From Thalassotalea mangrovi (GTDB lineage: Bacteria; Pseudomonadota; Gammaproteobacteria; Enterobacterales; Alteromonadaceae): 64,000 nucleotides of DNA. Below, piece by piece: positions 17,558 to 26,827 of the stretch; the first letter of the stretch is position 1; each line of letters begins with the position of its first letter. The notes beneath the pieces were generated by a model. That model was not told the DNA's origin. It searched no databases and saw nothing but the letters and a program-made list of their open reading frames with translations. The position numbers and the translations under genes were made by a program. The stretch is taken from assembly GCF_005116735.1 (NCBI RefSeq), contig NZ_SWDB01000001.1:1-64000 (forward strand). The letters run 5' to 3'.

Positions 17558-18748
17558 ATGCATAAGAAAAGTATAATCGCTGTATTAGTCGCGACTGCGT
17601 TTTCAGCAAATGCTGAGTTGCTAGATAACGTCGATGCCAATAAAGATCGCAATGTTCGAGTTGTCTTTGAATATAACAAAGGCAATAAAGATGCGTTAAT
17701 TGCAGCTGTTCAGGCTGCCGGTGGTCAAATCAAACTTGAATTAGATAATGATGATTCGTTTGCTGCGCTTATTAACGCCGATATGTTCGAACAGGTGAAA
17801 AATAACAAGGCGATGAAATCGGCTGAGTTTGACGCAAAGCGTTATGTAATACCGACCATGGATACGACGGCAGCTAACTTTGAAGACTATGTCCCATACG
17901 GCCTGCCTATGGTTCAAGCAGACCAACTTAGCTATATGGGTGGTATTAAGGTATGTGTGGTTGACACTGGTTATGATTTACAACATCCCGAGCTACCGAG
18001 CATAGATGTAGATGGTGACAGTGAAGGTGCAGGCCCTTGGTACGAAGACGGGAATGGTCACGGTACACACGTTGCAGGCACCATTGCCGCGCTTGATCAC
18101 AATGGTGGTCTGACTGGTGTTCTAGGTTCAGGTTCAACTGAGCCAGAGTTGCACATCGCGCGCGTATTTAATGATGCGGGCAACTTTGTATATGCATCGG
18201 ATCTGGCTGGAGCAGTAAACGATTGTGCCGATGCGGGCTCAAAAGTTATCAACATGAGTCTTGGTGGAGCGTTTTCAACCAAAGTTGAAGAGCGTGCATT
18301 CCGTCGCCTTGAGCGCGCAGGTATTGTTGCTGTAGCTGCCGCCGGTAATGATGGTAATGCTACTCATAGCTTCCCGGCATCGTACGACTCTGTAGTATCG
18401 GTAGCGGCAATTGATGAAAACACAATGCACGCGGACTTCTCACAACGTACTTCACAAGTTGAAGTCGCGGCACCAGGTGTTGGCGTCGTTTCAACTTACC
18501 CTGGAGGTTATTACGCTACCGCCGATGGTACGTCAATGGCGTCACCGCACGTTGCAGGTGTTGCAGCATTAGTATGGAGCCACTTCCCACAGTGTAATAA
18601 CTTTGAGATACGTAATGCCCTTAGCGCGTCAGCCAAGGACTTGGGTGATGAAGGTTATGACTACAAATATGGTCATGGTCTGGTGCAGGCAAAAGCGGCT
18701 CACGATTACCTGATGACTAACGGTTGTGACGGTAGAGGCGTTAAGTAA
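17558..18748 (+). CDS. secreted subtilisin-like (S8) serine protease, copy 2
   Basis: The 396-residue product has a signal peptide ending near SANA, an I9-like propeptide, and an S8 domain with D136, H171, N264 and S326. The last 14 residues (DYLMTNGCDGRGVK) differ from copy 1 at a single position, and conservation rises toward the 3' end. Compared with copy 1 it lacks several residues in the loop before the catalytic Ser and has an insertion (SGSTEPE) after VLG. These differences may alter specificity. It is probably secreted or periplasmic. Confidence 0.95.
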   Translation: MHKKSIIAVLVATAFSANAELLDNVDANKDRNVRVVFEYNKGNKDALIAAVQAAGGQIKLELDNDDSFAALINADMFEQVKNNKAMKSAEFDAKRYVIPTMDTTAANFEDYVPYGLPMVQADQLSYMGGIKVCVVDTGYDLQHPELPSIDVDGDSEGAGPWYEDGNGHGTHVAGTIAALDHNGGLTGVLGSGSTEPELHIARVFNDAGNFVYASDLAGAVNDCADAGSKVINMSLGGAFSTKVEERAFRRLERAGIVAVAAAGNDGNATHSFPASYDSVVSVAAIDENTMHADFSQRTSQVEVAAPGVGVVSTYPGGYYATADGTSMASPHVAGVAALVWSHFPQCNNFEIRNALSASAKDLGDEGYDYKYGHGLVQAKAAHDYLMTNGCDGRGVK

Positions 18749-18759
18749 GTCAAAACGGA

Positions 18760-18789
18760 AGAGCTAACTATTGAGTTAGCTCTCTTTTT
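18760..18789 (+). terminator. intrinsic terminator after protease copy 2
   Basis: Perfect 10-bp arms AGAGCTAACT/AGTTAGCTCT with an ATTG loop are followed by CTTTTT. Confidence 0.9.
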
Positions 18790-18819
18790 CTATGCTGGTT
18801 GACCCCTGAATTATCCATC

Positions 18820-18954
18820 ATAGTTGTTTTTAAAGTATAACCCGGCAAGGATTGCCTGGGGCACGTCAAGGCATGTCATTCTTTGTGATGGCATGCCTTA
18901 TTTTTTTGTCGGTCGTACGACCCTGAGATCAATATGTTGGTCGCAAATCCGCCG
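18820..18954 (+). repeat. identical 135-bp structured block, copy 2
   Basis: This matches 16230-16364 base for base, offset 2590. It includes the terminator-like hairpin (18868-18907) and the GGTCGTACGACC palindrome (18911-18922). It ends next to CTAAAGCGA (18955-18963), whose last eight bases also occur at the left boundary of the duplicated segment in the response-regulator gene (13617-13624). The remaining bases to 19054 hold the upstream region of the amidohydrolase gene. Confidence 0.8.
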
Positions 18955-19054
18955 CTAAAGCGAACACCTTTCTTTACTCGCGATCCGCTTTATGGTTTAT
19001 TGCCATAACAAAACTTATTCAACAACATGTTAAGAACATAACAAGGTAGGCAAT

Positions 19055-22000
19055 ATGTCATATCGAGGATGGAAACCGTCATTACTTGCGGCGAGTCTTT
19101 CTTTACTTTTTGCATCGCAAAGCCATGCTTTCACCACCGAGAAAGCGGCCTCTGAATCCACCGAAAAAGCCACCACTGAGTGGTCGGTGAATGAACCCAT
19201 GGGCGAATTTAAATCGGTTGCCATTGATGTAACCGAAGGCACCTGGATGAATGTTGATATCAGCCCGGATGGTAAAACCCTGGTGTTTGACCTGCTTGGC
19301 GATATTTATACGATGCCAGTAAGTGGCGGTGAAGCAAAAGCATTAATGACCGATATTGCCTGGCAAATGCAGCCACGCTTTTCTCCGGATGGCAAATATA
19401 TCGCTTTTACCTCAGATCAGGGCGGCGGTGATAACCTCTGGGTGATGGAAGCGGACGGCTCTAATCCCGTTGCGGTAACGAAAGAAACCTTCCGCCTGGT
19501 CAATTCTCCTGCCTGGAGTCCGGATGGCAATTACCTGGTAGGACGTAAGCACTTTACCGGCTCTCGTTCATTAGGTGCCGGCGAAGTGTGGATGTACCAC
19601 AAAACCGGTGGTAGTGGCATGATGCTGACGGAACGACCTAACCAGCAAAAAGATCTGGGTGAGCCAGCATTCTCTCCAGACGGTCGTTATGTCTATTTTT
19701 CCCAGGATGCGACTCCGGGAAAGACCTTCCACTATTCAAAAGACAGTGAGAAAGGCATTTATACCATTAAGCGCCTGGATCGCGAGACGGGTGAGATTGA
19801 AGTCATTTTATCCGGTCGCGGCGGTGCTATTCGTCCGACGCCATCGCCTGATGGCAAGAAGCTGGCCTATATCAGCCGGGTAGATTTTCAGAGCACGCTG
19901 TTTATTTATGATTTAGAAACTGGCGAGAAAACTGCCGTTTATGACAAGCTGGATCGTGATATGCAGGAAACCTGGGCGATTCATGGCGTGTACCCGACCA
20001 TGGCCTGGACACCAGATAACGATGAGATCATTTTCTGGGCGGGTGGCAAAATCAATAAGCTGGACCTTGCCAGTAAAAAAACCAGTGTCATCGATTTCCA
20101 TGTAAAAACTGAAAAGCAGATGCAGGAAACCGTCCGCTTCGAACAAGACATTGATGTTGAGAATATCGATGTGAAAATGCTGCGCGATGTAGAAATTTCA
20201 CCAGATGGTAGCAAGGTTGTGTTCGAAGCCCTTGGCCATGTGTATGTTCGTTCGCTGCCAGATGGCAAGCCGAAACGATTAACTAAACAAACCAGTCATT
20301 TTGAATTAAACCCAAGTTTTTCCCGCGATGGTAAACAAATTGTATTTGCCACCTGGAACGATCAAAAGCAGGGTAACATCCGTGTGGTCTCGGCACGCAG
20401 TGGTCGTGGTAAAGACCTGCTCGATGAGCCGGGTAAATACATTGAGCCAGTATTTTCTCCAGATGGTAAGACGGTGGTCTATCGTAAGGCCAAAGGCGGC
20501 TATATCACCCCGCCAGCGCATAGCTTAGAGCCTGGGGTTTATCGTGTTTCGACTAAAGGTGGTGAACCGAAGATGGTCACCGACAATGGTATTCAGCCGC
20601 AGTTTGCCGACCGAAATGATCGTATTTACCTGCAACGCCACGGTGAAATGCCGGAATTGGCGCGCATTGATTTGGACGGCAACAATGAAAAAACCTTGTA
20701 TGCCGGTAAATACGCAACCGAGTTTCGGGTATCACCGGATGGCCAGTACCTGGCGTTTGCCGAGCGCTTTAAAGTATTCGTGACTCCGCTGGTTGAGCGT
20801 GGCGATGTGATTAACATCGGTCCATCGGCAACCAATATCCCGGTTCACAAACTTTCTGCTCGTGCTGGTGAGAATATTAGCTTTAATAGCGACAGCAATG
20901 AAATCTACTGGAGCCTGGGGCCAAACTTATATCAGGCCTCGTTAGCGGGTATGTTTGATATTAAAGCCGAAGGCGCGGATAAAGAAGATTCGGTTGAAGC
21001 AAGAATCACCGCCATTGGTTTTGAGAAAAAAGCCGATGCTCCTGAAGGGATGATTGCCTTTGTTGGGGGCACTGTGGTCACCATGGAAGGCGATGAAGTG
21101 ATCAGTAATGGTGTGGTCCTGGTTGAAGGCAATCATATCAAAGCAGTTGGTTCTAAAGAGCAGGTTAGCATCCCTGAATCCGCAGAGGTCATCGATACCA
21201 CAGGCAAAACCGTTATGCCGGGATTAATTGATGCGCACGCGCACGGCCCGCAAGGCAGTAATGAGATCATTCCTCAGCAAAACTGGAAAAACTATGCCAC
21301 CCTGGCATTGGGTGTGACTACGATTCACGATCCGTCAAACGATACCACCGAAATTTTTGCTGCCAGTGAGTTGCAGAAAACCGGACAAATTGTGGCACCG
21401 CGGATTTTTTCAACCGGTAGTATTCTTTACGGTGCCTCTGCGCCTGGTTACACGTCTCATGTCGACAGTCTTGACGATGCCCGGTTCCAGGTTGAACGCC
21501 TGAAATCCGTTGGCGCATTTAGTGTGAAGTCCTATAACCAACCACGTCGTAATCAGCGTCAGCAGATTATTCAGGCGGGTCGTGAATTGGGCGTCATGGT
21601 GGTACCGGAAGGTGGTTCATTATTACAGCATAACCTGACCATGGTAGCCGACGGCCACACATCACTGGAACATTCCATTTCGACCGCGAAAATCTATGAT
21701 GATATTCGCCAGTTCTGGAAAGCCTCCGATACGGCCTATGTACCGACGCTAGTGGTCGCCTATGGTGGTATCTCTGGTGAGCACTACTGGTATGATAAAA
21801 CCGAAGTCTGGAAGCATCCACTATTGAGCAAATATGTGCCTATGGATGTATTGGCACCGCGCTCAATGCGTCGCACCACTGCGCCGGAGCATCACTATAA
21901 TCACATTAGCGTAGCGCAGGTGGCAAAGGAAATGCAGGATATGGGCGTGCTGGTAGGTATTGGCGCTCACGGTCAGCGTGAAGGCCTGGGTGCTCACTGG

Positions 22001-22282
22001 GAAATGTGGATGATGGCGCAGGGGGGTATGAGCCCGTTGCAGGCAATCCGCACCGCAACCATAGACCCGGCGAAGCATCTAGGACTGGATAAACAGTTAG
22101 GCTCGTTAACCGCAGGCAAACTTGCCGACATCATTGTCGTCGATGGCGATGTCAGTAAAGATATTCGCCAATCGGATAAGGTTGAACAGGTGATGATTAA
22201 TGGTCGTTTATACGATGCCAATAGCATGAATGAGATTGGCAATCATAAAAATGAACGCCAGCCATTTTTCTTTGAGCAATAA
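19055..22282 (+). CDS. exported amidohydrolase with N-terminal TolB-like (PD40) propeller
   Basis: The 1075-residue product has a signal peptide (to about SQSHA). Repeated PD40/WD40-like blades follow, recognisable by SPDGK motifs (such as ISPDGKTLVFD and FSPDGKYIAF), to about residue 660. A metal-dependent amidohydrolase domain follows, with VMPGLIDAHAH containing D726, H728 and H730, later histidines (including LEHS and GAHGQ) and the C-terminal GKLADIIVVDGD. Such fusions occur in exported peptidase- or imidazolonepropionase-like hydrolases of marine gammaproteobacteria; the substrate is not known. AAGGTAGG lies before the ATG. The gene has its own terminator at 22311. Confidence 0.9.
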   Translation: MSYRGWKPSLLAASLSLLFASQSHAFTTEKAASESTEKATTEWSVNEPMGEFKSVAIDVTEGTWMNVDISPDGKTLVFDLLGDIYTMPVSGGEAKALMTDIAWQMQPRFSPDGKYIAFTSDQGGGDNLWVMEADGSNPVAVTKETFRLVNSPAWSPDGNYLVGRKHFTGSRSLGAGEVWMYHKTGGSGMMLTERPNQQKDLGEPAFSPDGRYVYFSQDATPGKTFHYSKDSEKGIYTIKRLDRETGEIEVILSGRGGAIRPTPSPDGKKLAYISRVDFQSTLFIYDLETGEKTAVYDKLDRDMQETWAIHGVYPTMAWTPDNDEIIFWAGGKINKLDLASKKTSVIDFHVKTEKQMQETVRFEQDIDVENIDVKMLRDVEISPDGSKVVFEALGHVYVRSLPDGKPKRLTKQTSHFELNPSFSRDGKQIVFATWNDQKQGNIRVVSARSGRGKDLLDEPGKYIEPVFSPDGKTVVYRKAKGGYITPPAHSLEPGVYRVSTKGGEPKMVTDNGIQPQFADRNDRIYLQRHGEMPELARIDLDGNNEKTLYAGKYATEFRVSPDGQYLAFAERFKVFVTPLVERGDVINIGPSATNIPVHKLSARAGENISFNSDSNEIYWSLGPNLYQASLAGMFDIKAEGADKEDSVEARITAIGFEKKADAPEGMIAFVGGTVVTMEGDEVISNGVVLVEGNHIKAVGSKEQVSIPESAEVIDTTGKTVMPGLIDAHAHGPQGSNEIIPQQNWKNYATLALGVTTIHDPSNDTTEIFAASELQKTGQIVAPRIFSTGSILYGASAPGYTSHVDSLDDARFQVERLKSVGAFSVKSYNQPRRNQRQQIIQAGRELGVMVVPEGGSLLQHNLTMVADGHTSLEHSISTAKIYDDIRQFWKASDTAYVPTLVVAYGGISGEHYWYDKTEVWKHPLLSKYVPMDVLAPRSMRRTTAPEHHYNHISVAQVAKEMQDMGVLVGIGAHGQREGLGAHWEMWMMAQGGMSPLQAIRTATIDPAKHLGLDKQLGSLTAGKLADIIVVDGDVSKDIRQSDKVEQVMINGRLYDANSMNEIGNHKNERQPFFFEQ

Positions 22283-22310
22283 TTTCAGAGAATATCTGAG
22301 CCATTAAATT

Positions 22311-22337
22311 AAAGCCACGCACTAGCGTGGCTTTTTT
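22311..22337 (+). terminator. intrinsic terminator of amidohydrolase gene
   Basis: Arms AAAGCCACGC/GCGTGGCTTT with an ACTA loop are followed by a T-run. The rest of the gap (22338-22611) upstream of ssb shows no gene and no clear LexA box by eye. Confidence 0.92.
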
Positions 22338-22611
22338 AACTGACTGAAAATATTCGATAGTTTTGTGGTGATGATAAGGCGGTTTTTTATCGCTCAGATC
22401 AGGCTCGAAGGTATTTCATTAATTCCATTTGCCAGCAGATAACATTGCTTATTTAAAGGCGAAGAATTTTGCTTTAGAATCTCAGTAACGAGTGATAAAC
22501 TGATTTTCTTCTTTGTGATTTATGCGCACGAAGAACACAGCGAACGTAGCTCGTACACACTCCTTAACGGCGAGTTATTATCATAAGTTTATAGAGTACA
22601 GGATTTTTCTC

Positions 22612-23208
22612 ATGGCCAGTCGTGGTGTAAATAAAGTAATTATTGTGGGTAATTTGGGGCAAGACCCTGAAGTTCGTTTTTTTCCAAGTGGTGGCGCGGT
22701 TTGTAATGTAACTATCGCAACCTCTGAAAGCTGGAAAGATAAACAAACCGGTGAACAGAAAGAGATCACCGAGTGGCATCGCGTCGTTTTTAATAACCGA
22801 CTGGCGGAAATTGCCGGCGAATACCTGAAGAAGGGTTCGAAAGTCTACGTTGAAGGTCGCTTGCAGACTCGTAAGTGGCAGAACCAGCAGGGCCAGGATC
22901 AATACACGACGGAAATTCGTGCGAACGAAATGCAGATGCTTGATGCTCGTGGCGCAGGCCAGGGTGCAGGTCAAGGCGGTGGGTTTAGCCAGAGCCAGGG
23001 CGGATTCAACCAGCAGCCAGCGCAACAACCGGCCATGCAACAAGGCGGTTATCAACAGAATCAAGGCGGTTATAGCCAGCAACAATCCGGTCAGCAAGGT
23101 GGCTACCAGCAAAACCAGGGTAGTTTCCAGCAGAACAATCAGCAACAGGCTCCGAAGGTAAACCCACAAGAGCCGGTTATGGATTTTGATGACGACATTC
23201 CGTTTTAG
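22612..23208 (+). CDS. ssb: single-stranded DNA-binding protein
   Basis: The 198-residue product binds ssDNA in replication and repair. The start at 22612 (ATGGCCAGTCGTGGTG) gives the normal N-terminus [20 protein letters not shown]; the open frame extends 30 codons upstream but is not like the family. The OB fold spans residues 1-110. A long Gln/Gly-rich linker follows, and the product ends with the acidic tip MDFDDDIPF that recruits partner proteins. Length and architecture match gammaproteobacterial SSB. Confidence 0.97.
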   Translation: MASRGVNKVIIVGNLGQDPEVRFFPSGGAVCNVTIATSESWKDKQTGEQKEITEWHRVVFNNRLAEIAGEYLKKGSKVYVEGRLQTRKWQNQQGQDQYTTEIRANEMQMLDARGAGQGAGQGGGFSQSQGGFNQQPAQQPAMQQGGYQQNQGGYSQQQSGQQGGYQQNQGSFQQNNQQQAPKVNPQEPVMDFDDDIPF

Positions 23209-23261
23209 GAACCATTACTGTTAAACGAAACTAACCAGGAGCGTTTAACAATCAGTTGACT

Positions 23262-23290
23262 AAAAAGCCCAGCACATTGCTGGGCTTTTT
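23262..23290 (+). terminator. intrinsic terminator of ssb
   Basis: Arms AAAAAGCCCAGCA/TGCTGGGCTTTTT with a CAT loop. It is symmetrical and could serve both strands, but the nitroreductase gene on the minus strand ends 30 bases further right. Confidence 0.9.
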
Positions 23291-23319
23291 ACATTGTGAT
23301 GATAGAGTGCTGTTCGATG

Positions 23320-23976
23320 TTAAATAATGGAGATTATTGTCTCTTTCGCCAATCGGGATTTAGGTAATGTCGCATTGTAGTCCTCCGTCGGGTGGTGATA
23401 GCCCATAGCGAGTGCGACTTCACAGACGAAACCATCAAGCTCCTTGGCAAACACCTGACCAATTAAATCACTATCAACGCCTTCCATCGTGGTTGAGTCG
23501 ATTTTTAAGCGGGCCAGGGTATGTAAACAATTTCCCAGGGCGATATAAGTCTGTGCCTTTGTCCAGGCTGATGTGTCACCATTTTCGTCCATATTCAATT
23601 CAACAAAAGCAAATGCTGCAAATGCCGCATCCCGATCTTCTCTCTTAGTACGGCCATCAGCAATACCTTTGTCAATCACCCGGGCATAATCATCGCGAGA
23701 ATATGCCGGGTTGTGGGCAAATAAAATGATATGCGACGCCGCCATAACATGCACTTGATTGAACTGGAACATATTAGCAAAGGTGGTATCGAGTCGCTGC
23801 CTGGCTGCATCACTTTCGATAACAATGAATTTCCAAGGTTGTGAGTTAATCGATGATGCGCTAAGCCGCAAGGCTTCATAGATAACCTCTAAATCCTGCG
23901 CAGAGATACGCTTACTACTGTCATAGCGTTTGGCGGTGTAGCGTCGTTCGAGATCTTGAATAATGGCATGGGTCAT
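23320..23976 (-). CDS. NfsB-like oxygen-insensitive NAD(P)H nitroreductase
   Basis: The 218-residue flavoprotein has the length of E. coli NfsB (217) and similar landmarks: RYTAKRYDSSK near the start, SSINSQPWKFIV for FMN binding, and the C-terminal ATLPKSRL. Members use FMN to reduce nitroaromatics and quinones in two-electron steps; the physiological substrate is unknown. It is a single gene, convergent with ssb. Confidence 0.92.
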   Translation of the reverse strand: MTHAIIQDLERRYTAKRYDSSKRISAQDLEVIYEALRLSASSINSQPWKFIVIESDAARQRLDTTFANMFQFNQVHVMAASHIILFAHNPAYSRDDYARVIDKGIADGRTKREDRDAAFAAFAFVELNMDENGDTSAWTKAQTYIALGNCLHTLARLKIDSTTMEGVDSDLIGQVFAKELDGFVCEVALAMGYHHPTEDYNATLPKSRLAKETIISII

Positions 23977-24113
23977 AGCTATCCCCTTATCGGCAATTGG
24001 CTGAGTGTTGACAATATAGTTGCATTTGTCTGGTTGTGCGCACTATCCACCGGTAATCCTGGTAACGCCAATAACAAGCACAACACGGAGAAATTTTTCA
24101 AATAAAATTTGAA

Positions 24114-24132
24114 AATGAGAATGGTTCGCATT
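24114..24132. promoter_or_regulatory. candidate Fur box upstream of TonB receptor
   Basis: TGAGAAT-G-GTTCGCA (24116-24130) inside AAATGAGAATGGTTCGCATT resembles the 7-1-7 Fur consensus TGATAAT-N-ATTATCA, with a good left half and a weaker right half. It lies 117 bases before the receptor start codon in an AT-rich promoter region. Confidence 0.5.
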
Positions 24133-24248
24133 AATATTACGCCCATTCTTATTGATTGCGGGAATCCTGGTGTTTAAACCTCGAACAATGGTATTCCCCC
24201 AACAGATATTGACCTAACCAGGTACAACAACAAACAAAGGCTAATAAA

Positions 24249-26333
24249 GTGAAATTTAAACTGACAAGTATCGCAGCTGCCCTGATTGTGAGCAATTCTG
24301 CTATCGCGAATGATCACCACGATATCGAGAAAATCGTTGTTGAAGGGCGATATCTGTCCATTAATGAATCCAACTCGGTTAAAACACCGACGCCGATTAT
24401 TGACGTCCCGCAAAGTATCTCGATCATAACGGCGGAGCAGATCACTGAACGTGGTATCACCAGCATTGGTGATATTATCGACTACACACCTGGGGTGAAT
24501 ACGTCACAGGGCGAAGGGCATCGAGATTCTGTAGTATTCCGTGGGGTGCGCTCAACTGCCGATTTTTACATGGACGGCAATCGCGATGATGTCCAATACT
24601 ACCGTGGTTTGTACAATATCGAACAGGTCGAAATCTTACGAGGCCCGAATGCATTACTGTTTGGACGTGGCGGTACTGGCGGTATCTTAAATCGTGTTTC
24701 CAAGAAAGCACAGCTTGATGACCGGTTCGTTGGTTATAAAGCGCAGCTGAATAGCTTTGGTGGATACAACGCAGAAATCGATACTAACTTTGCTACCAGC
24801 CGGGATTCTGCGGTTCGTATCAATGCCATGTATGAGCAATTGGAAAACCACCGCGATTTCTTTGATGGCGAGCGCATCGGCTTTAATCCAACCGCTCGAA
24901 TTGAACTAACGGACGACTCCATTGTTGATCTGTCTTATGAGTATATTGATCATCAGCGCTTCGTCGATCGCGGTATTGTAACGGGTAATAACGGTCGTCC
25001 GGTTGAAGCATTAAAAGATGTGGTATTTGGTGATCGAGAAAATAATTACCAGACCCTGGAAGCGCATGTATTCAGAGCCGCGCTTCAGCATAACTTCAGC
25101 GACAACTTAAAAGGTAACTTTAGTGCCTTTTATGGTGATTACGATAAGGTATATTCAAACTTTTATGCCAGTAATTACGATGAAAACAGCAATATCGTTG
25201 AACTGGATGGTTACATTGATAGCACGGTTCGTGACAACCTGATTTTGTCGGCAAACCTGGTTGGTGAATACCAGACAGGCGGTATTGGTCATACGATTAT
25301 CTTCGGTGCTGAACACATCAATACCAATTCTGATCAAAATCGCTTCAACTCGGTATTTGATTCAACACTGGATGATAATGAATGGTTCAATGTTGAGCGA
25401 CCGCTTAACTTAGCTGGATTATCTGGTGTTAATGCTAACGGTGTTGCGGTAACGGTTGATTTCAGTGATTTGAATGATGATACCCGCGTCGATCTGGATG
25501 TATCGTCTGTTTATATTCAGGACGAAATTGAAATCAGCAAACACTTAGATGTGGTCATCGGTGCCCGATTTGATAGTTTTGATATTGAAGTGTTCAATGC
25601 CGATCCTGCAATCCTTGAAACCCGTTCTCGTACTGACGAAGAAGTATCGCCTCGTGCTGGTATTATTTACAAGCCACAGGAAAACATTTCGATTTATGCC
25701 AGTTACAGTGAGTCGTTCCTGCCACGAAGTGGTGAACAATATACCGATATTAATGGTAATGACGACAAGCTAGACCCTGATACCTATAAAAATCAGGAAA
25801 TTGGCATTAAATGGGACTTTGCCCAGGGACTAAGTTTCACCGCAGCCGTCTTTGAAAATGAGCAGAATTCACCTCAGGTTTCGGATAATGACTCGTCAAC
25901 GCTTGATGTAATTAAGTCAGAGATTTCCGGATTTGAATTACAACTTGCCGGTCATTTGACCGAGGACTGGTCTCTTTCTGCGAATTACAGCAACCTGGAT
26001 GGCGAAAATGGTAGTGATGGCACAACCCCTCGAGAGTTACCTGAAAATACCTTTTCAATCTGGAGTTCTTATCAGCTAACAGCGGCATTTGGCGTTGGTT
26101 TGGGGGCGATTTACCAGGATGAAAGCTTTATTGATAACGGCAACAGCAGGGTTTTGCCAAGTTACACTCGTGTTGATGCATCAGCGTATTATGATGTCAG
26201 CGATATGATGCGCATCCAGCTAAATATTGAAAACCTGACCGATGAGCTGTATTTCCCGAATGCTCACGCTAATCATCAGGTATCGGTTGGCGCTCCGCTG
26301 AATGCGATGTTGACTGTAGTTGGTAAGTTTTAA
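24249..26333 (+). CDS. TonB-dependent siderophore receptor
   Basis: The 694-residue outer-membrane protein has a signal peptide (to SAIA), a probable TonB box (IEKIVVEG), and a plug domain with VPQSISIITAEQI and VEILRGPNALLFGRGGTGGILN. A 22-strand barrel follows, ending in the typical aromatic C-terminus (TVVGKF). The plug motifs match the FhuA/FoxA-type siderophore receptor group. There is no N-terminal STN signalling domain. The start is GTG at 24249, after CAAAGGC. A Fur box is suggested upstream. No adjacent siderophore synthesis or ABC uptake genes are present, so the substrate cannot be named. Confidence 0.93.
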   Translation: MKFKLTSIAAALIVSNSAIANDHHDIEKIVVEGRYLSINESNSVKTPTPIIDVPQSISIITAEQITERGITSIGDIIDYTPGVNTSQGEGHRDSVVFRGVRSTADFYMDGNRDDVQYYRGLYNIEQVEILRGPNALLFGRGGTGGILNRVSKKAQLDDRFVGYKAQLNSFGGYNAEIDTNFATSRDSAVRINAMYEQLENHRDFFDGERIGFNPTARIELTDDSIVDLSYEYIDHQRFVDRGIVTGNNGRPVEALKDVVFGDRENNYQTLEAHVFRAALQHNFSDNLKGNFSAFYGDYDKVYSNFYASNYDENSNIVELDGYIDSTVRDNLILSANLVGEYQTGGIGHTIIFGAEHINTNSDQNRFNSVFDSTLDDNEWFNVERPLNLAGLSGVNANGVAVTVDFSDLNDDTRVDLDVSSVYIQDEIEISKHLDVVIGARFDSFDIEVFNADPAILETRSRTDEEVSPRAGIIYKPQENISIYASYSESFLPRSGEQYTDINGNDDKLDPDTYKNQEIGIKWDFAQGLSFTAAVFENEQNSPQVSDNDSSTLDVIKSEISGFELQLAGHLTEDWSLSANYSNLDGENGSDGTTPRELPENTFSIWSSYQLTAAFGVGLGAIYQDESFIDNGNSRVLPSYTRVDASAYYDVSDMMRIQLNIENLTDELYFPNAHANHQVSVGAPLNAMLTVVGKF

Positions 26334-26370
26334 CTAGGTTAAACACGGAAAATTAATCCTTATTTTATCT

Positions 26371-26401
26371 AAAAAAGCCGATGCCAAGCATCGGCTTTTT
26401 T
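26371..26401 (+). terminator. intrinsic terminator of TonB receptor gene
   Basis: Arms AAAAAAGCCGATGC/GCATCGGCTTTTTT with a CAA loop. Confidence 0.93.
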
Positions 26402-26489
26402 ATTTGCGTCTATGTCCCTTGCACCTGTACCAGGTGTGACTAGCAAGCCCGGATTTGCGTCATTCCCAGATGAACGTCTAGACTAACTC

Positions 26490-26593
26490 ATACCAATTCC
26501 ATTAAGTTTTTGCACAACTCAGAGTTAGGGCAGAGGTTTATTTGCGACATAGATTTCAGTGGTATAGTCATTCTATATAAATGAAATTGGTAT
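26490..26593. mobile_element. 104-bp MITE-like element, copy 2
   Basis: The terminal inverted repeats are ATACCAATTCCATT and AATGAAATTGGTAT, 14 bp with one mismatch. The element is non-coding and the same length as the copy at 13772-13875. It lies between the TonB receptor terminator and the small membrane-protein gene, where it may contribute promoter sequence (TATAGT and TATATA stretches). No transposase is encoded, so mobilisation would have to be in trans. Confidence 0.8.
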
Positions 26594-26617
26594 CATCACA
26601 ATGTTTGGAAATTTATC

Positions 26618-26827
26618 ATGAACAACAATAATGACGCAGTCATGTTGCCGTTATGGAAACGGTTTTTGATCACCCTCGTGGTAATGTTAGTCGTGAGTTT
26701 TATTATCGGCTTGCTGGTTCGCAATGCCCTGGGCTTTAACTTACCCGACTATGTTTCGGGCGTTATTGGTGGTCTTTCGTCAATCGTCACCTGGGAAGTA
26801 TTAAAACGCGTCCGGCCTAAAACCTGA
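26618..26827 (+). CDS. small membrane protein upstream of cardiolipin synthase
   Basis: The 69-residue product has two hydrophobic segments (about 14-33 and 41-57) separated by a short loop, with a basic C-terminus (KRVRPKT). Its stop codon shares one base with the ATG of the cardiolipin synthase gene (TGATG), which implies translational coupling. The family is not recognised. It may be a membrane partner of the synthase (inference). Confidence 0.7.
   Translation: MNNNNDAVMLPLWKRFLITLVVMLVVSFIIGLLVRNALGFNLPDYVSGVIGGLSSIVTWEVLKRVRPKT

Noticed and set aside
22338..22611. LexA/SOS box before ssb
   Set aside because: No sequence close to CTGT-N8-ACAG was found by eye.
22564..23169. 201-codon open frame on the minus strand, Leu/Thr-rich
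   Set aside because: It lies antisense to ssb and arises from the complement of the Gln/Gly-rich linker codons; no ribosome site or domain.
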